Origin: an uncultured Flavobacteriales bacterium
GTDB taxonomy: Bacteria > Bacteroidota > Bacteroidia > Flavobacteriales > Flavobacteriaceae
Direction: 5' to 3'
DNA length: 64,000 nucleotides
Assembly (NCBI GenBank): GCA_913058295.1
Contig: CAJXRD010000008.1
Location: 1 to 64,000, forward strand
The notes under the pieces were generated by a model. That model had not been told where the DNA came from, made no database searches, and saw only the letters and a list, made by a program, of their open reading frames with translations. The position numbers and the translations under genes were made by a program. This document shows positions 62,344-64,000 of this stretch, one piece after another. Positions within the stretch are counted from its first letter, which is position 1; the number at the start of each line of letters is the position of its first letter.

Positions 62344-62415
62344 TATTTTTAGACAAACCCAAAAAATGTGCACAATTTTAAAATGATATAATACAGGAAT
62401 AGCTGTATTTTTTTT
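62344..62415 (+). other. candidate promoter plus T-tailed hairpin (small RNA or attenuator)
   Basis: TATTTTTA (62344-62351) is followed by AATACAG-GAATAG-CTGTATT (62390-62409) and a run of T to 62415. No gene on the plus strand precedes it, so the hairpin could end a roughly 60-nt transcript or control read-through into the gene at 62518. Confidence 0.35.
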
Positions 62416-62492
62416 GCAATAGCAATTTATTGAAATCCTTTTGACGTATTAAACAAAAAATAGAAAACCAAGAGTTAAGTTAAACTTTCAAT

Positions 62493-62500
62493 TATATTTG
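62493..62500 (+). promoter_or_regulatory. -7 promoter element of the 62518 gene
   Basis: TATATTTG matches TAnnTTTG exactly and lies 17 bp before the ATG at 62518. Confidence 0.55.
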
Positions 62501-62517
62501 AATCTATAATATAATTT

Positions 62518-63444
62518 ATGCCTAGATTTTTTAAATATGTTTCTCCTATCATTTTCACCTTTATTATTTCGGGGGTGAATAGTTCACTTTTAGCGCAAGA
62601 ATTAGAACCTCGGTTATTAACAAATATACCTGTAAAATCAAATATACTAGCAGTCGGTTATGGATATGCTTGGGGAGATATGTTACTAGATCCTGCTATA
62701 ACAATTGAAAATTTTAATGCTAAGATAAATTCATTTATGGGGGCATATGTCCGTTCCATCAAACTATTTGGAATGTCTGGGAAGGTAGATGTTGTAGTTC
62801 CTTTTAGTATAGCAGATTGGTCTGGAACTTATAATGGAAATTATGAAGAAGCATCTCAAACAGGGTTTGGTGATCTAAGAATGAGATTATCAGTTAATTT
62901 TTTAGGAGCACCGCCTATTTCATTAACAGAAATTAAAGATTACAAACCAAAAAGTATTATGGGGTTCTCTCTTCAAGTAATTGCACCCACGGGAGCTTAT
63001 GATTCTTCAATATTACCTAATTTAGGGGCTAATCGTTGGGCATTTAAAACACAACTTGGTTTTGCTCAACATTTTAATAAAGATTGGATTATGGAATTGT
63101 ATTTGAGCTCTTGGTTTTTTACTCCAAATAATAATTATTTAAATGGAAAGGTGTTAAAACAATCTCCTTTTTTAGGAATTAAGGGACATATAATAAAAAC
63201 CTTTAAGAATAGGATGTGGGCTACTATTGACGCGGGTTATGGGTATGGAGCTGAGCCAAAGGTAGATAGTGTTAAAAAAGATGTAACTATTTCTTCCTAT
63301 GTAATAGGAGCCTCAGCAGCAGTTCCAATTGGAATTAATCATACTTTAAGATTCACTGCTAAATCCAGTTTTCGAATTAAACAAGGCCCAGATTTTGACG
63401 GTTTATTTATATCATATCAATATTTTTGGAATAAAAACAAATAG
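62518..63444 (+). CDS. outer membrane beta-barrel protein, phenol-degradation MetA/transporter-like
   Basis: A 308-residue outer-membrane protein with a signal peptide (ending SSLLAQ). The strands are similar to the transporter family annotated as MetA-pathway-of-phenol-degradation proteins: TNIPVKSNILAVGYGYAWGDMLLDP, VDVVVPFSIADWSG, TGFGDLRMRLSVNFLGAPP, MGFSLQVIAPTGAYDSSILPNLGANRWAFKTQLG and IGINHTLRFTAKSSF. The name is historical, and involvement in phenol metabolism is not implied. It is a single gene with its own promoter. Transported compound is unknown. Confidence 0.8.
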   Translation: MPRFFKYVSPIIFTFIISGVNSSLLAQELEPRLLTNIPVKSNILAVGYGYAWGDMLLDPAITIENFNAKINSFMGAYVRSIKLFGMSGKVDVVVPFSIADWSGTYNGNYEEASQTGFGDLRMRLSVNFLGAPPISLTEIKDYKPKSIMGFSLQVIAPTGAYDSSILPNLGANRWAFKTQLGFAQHFNKDWIMELYLSSWFFTPNNNYLNGKVLKQSPFLGIKGHIIKTFKNRMWATIDAGYGYGAEPKVDSVKKDVTISSYVIGASAAVPIGINHTLRFTAKSSFRIKQGPDFDGLFISYQYFWNKNK

Positions 63445-63527
63445 ATTTACGCACATTTGGAATGTTATTTTTAAGTTATAGTGACTTTAAACCAACCTTT
63501 TACAAATGATAAACTTGAGCTAATTAT

Positions 63528-63535
63528 TATTTTTG
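63528..63535 (+). promoter_or_regulatory. -7 promoter element of the truncated TMEM175-like gene
   Basis: TATTTTTG matches TAnnTTTG, 16 bp before the ATG at 63552, so the fragment may still be transcribed. Confidence 0.45.
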
Positions 63536-63551
63536 TAACATTAAAATTATT

Positions 63552-63722
63552 ATGAAAAACGATTCATTGGACAACTATGAAAGCCAAGAATGGAGATTAA
63601 GGTTAAGGTTTTTGGCTGATATCACCTTTGCTTCTGCAATGACGCTAATGATTTTTAATTTAAGAATACCGAAATTTGGTCATATCACAGACACTAAAAA
63701 ATTTGCCCACATATCTCTTTAA
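63552..63722 (+). pseudogene. truncated TMEM175/DUF1211-like membrane protein fragment
   Basis: A 56-residue frame: a hydrophilic start (MKNDSLDNYESQEWRLRLRF), then FLADITFASAMTLMIFNLRIP, which resembles the first transmembrane helix of TMEM175-type potassium-channel relatives (the pattern RxxxxADxxFAxAMTLxxxxxxxP). The frame stops at TTAAAT soon after GHITDTKKFAHISL, whereas relatives continue for about 150 more residues. The following 147 bp show no continuation that I can recognise in another frame. It may be a pseudogene remnant or a genuine small membrane protein. Identification rests on a short motif, so confidence is moderate. Confidence 0.5.
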
Positions 63723-63869
63723 ATAGCAAAAAAGCATGTAGTTCTATTTTTCATCATTTGATGAGTCATGAAAAGTTGGAAAGAAGAAGGTGTTAACTCA
63801 TATTGGAATTGAAGGATAAGTACAAAAAATTTAAATATTTTGTATACTTGTATAAATATTAATTTTATT

Positions 63870-64000
63870 ATGAAACACCTAAAAATTGCTTTATTTCTTT
63901 TGATTGGTATGATGACTAATCAATTCTTGTTAGCTCAGGATGATATAATTAAAAACTCAATTTTAACAGATAAGTTTATTATTCATGCTGGTATTTTTAA
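63870..64000 (+). CDS. partial secreted protein, N terminus only
   Basis: The frame starts at ATG 63870 and runs off the window end. The visible 43 residues include a signal peptide (MKHLKIALFLLIGMMTNQFLLAQ) followed by DDIIKNSILTDKFIIHAGIF. The short mature start looks like an outer-membrane barrel or porin-like protein, but this is a guess. TATACTTG at 63843-63850 is a possible promoter element. The rest of the gene lies outside the window. Confidence 0.65.
   Translation, partial: MKHLKIALFLLIGMMTNQFLLAQDDIIKNSILTDKFIIHAGIF

Larger units (their letters stand above)
61974..62517. other. 544-bp intergenic region with paired hairpin repeats and a terminator-like structure
   Basis: The gap between the divergent propeller and outer-membrane protein genes holds no open reading frame that I can support. 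It contains two direct-repeat hairpin elements (62035-62088, 62207-62262). Between them are a small hairpin (62147-62159, ATCGC-TAA-GCGAT) followed by a T-run, and an AAAATCACA/TGTGATTTT inverted pair (62139-62147 and 62191-62199). A T-tailed terminator hairpin lies at 62390-62415, and a TATATTTG promoter at 62493-62500. It is the only gap over 300 bp in the window. Confidence 0.8.

Noticed and set aside
1..64000. rRNA, tRNA, insertion sequences and prophage genes
   Set aside because: I looked for tRNA-like cloverleaf arms, rRNA landmarks, transposase motifs and phage structural genes and found none that I could support.

Overview
The window is AT-rich chromosome from a member of the Bacteroidota, almost certainly a (probably marine) Flavobacteriaceae. 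The evidence is a SusC/SusD pair, many secreted proteins ending in type IX secretion (T9SS) type A sorting tails, the T9SS genes porU and porV, the gliding lipoprotein gene gldJ, promoters of the TAnnTTTG type, and almost no Shine-Dalgarno sequences. I see no rRNA, tRNA, CRISPR array, insertion sequence or prophage. Most of the window is housekeeping backbone with small accessory insertions.

Layout. 1-6.1 kb: susC-susD-lipoprotein operon for outer-membrane uptake of an unidentified ligand. 6.2-12 kb: four paralogous secreted proteins inserted between rlmB, a rhomboid protease gene and rarA. 13.4-18.9 kb (minus): radC, a deacetylase-like gene, a yjjG-type phosphatase gene, and three genes for envelope or secreted proteins. 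19-25.6 kb: small regulators, mpl (murein recycling), a TPR protein, DoxX, a DUF4136 lipoprotein and an L-domain-like T9SS cargo protein. 25.7-32 kb: obgE, a fused hpt-adk gene, purK-purE, a GIY-YIG nuclease gene framed by inverted repeats, and an M3 peptidase. 32-35.4 kb: a secreted M28 peptidase divergent from an ECF sigma factor and a small zinc-finger protein, then a UbiA-like membrane protein. 35.5-45.4 kb: gcvP, a KAS III-like enzyme, a methyltransferase, a glycosyltransferase, alkaline phosphatase, mlaE-mlaF, and an FG-GAP/ASPIC-UnbV T9SS protein. 45.5-57.7 kb (minus): DUF389 protein, manC, SprT-like, SDR, pdhC, pdhA, cdd, porV, porU. 57.9-64 kb: gldJ, murF, a beta-propeller-like T9SS cargo, a repeat-bearing intergenic region, an outer-membrane protein, a truncated TMEM175-like gene, and the start of another secreted protein.

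How it fits together. PorU and PorV process and attach T9SS cargo. At least eight such cargo proteins are encoded here: the four paralogs, the L-domain-like protein, the M28 peptidase, the FG-GAP protein and the propeller. SusC/SusD, alkaline phosphatase and secreted peptidases suggest a life degrading polymers. The most unusual items are the GIY-YIG unit inside 30-bp inverted repeats (29727-30118), the four-copy secreted cassette threaded through the rlmB-rhomboid-rarA block, the paired hairpin repeats at 62035-62262, and the hpt-adk fusion.
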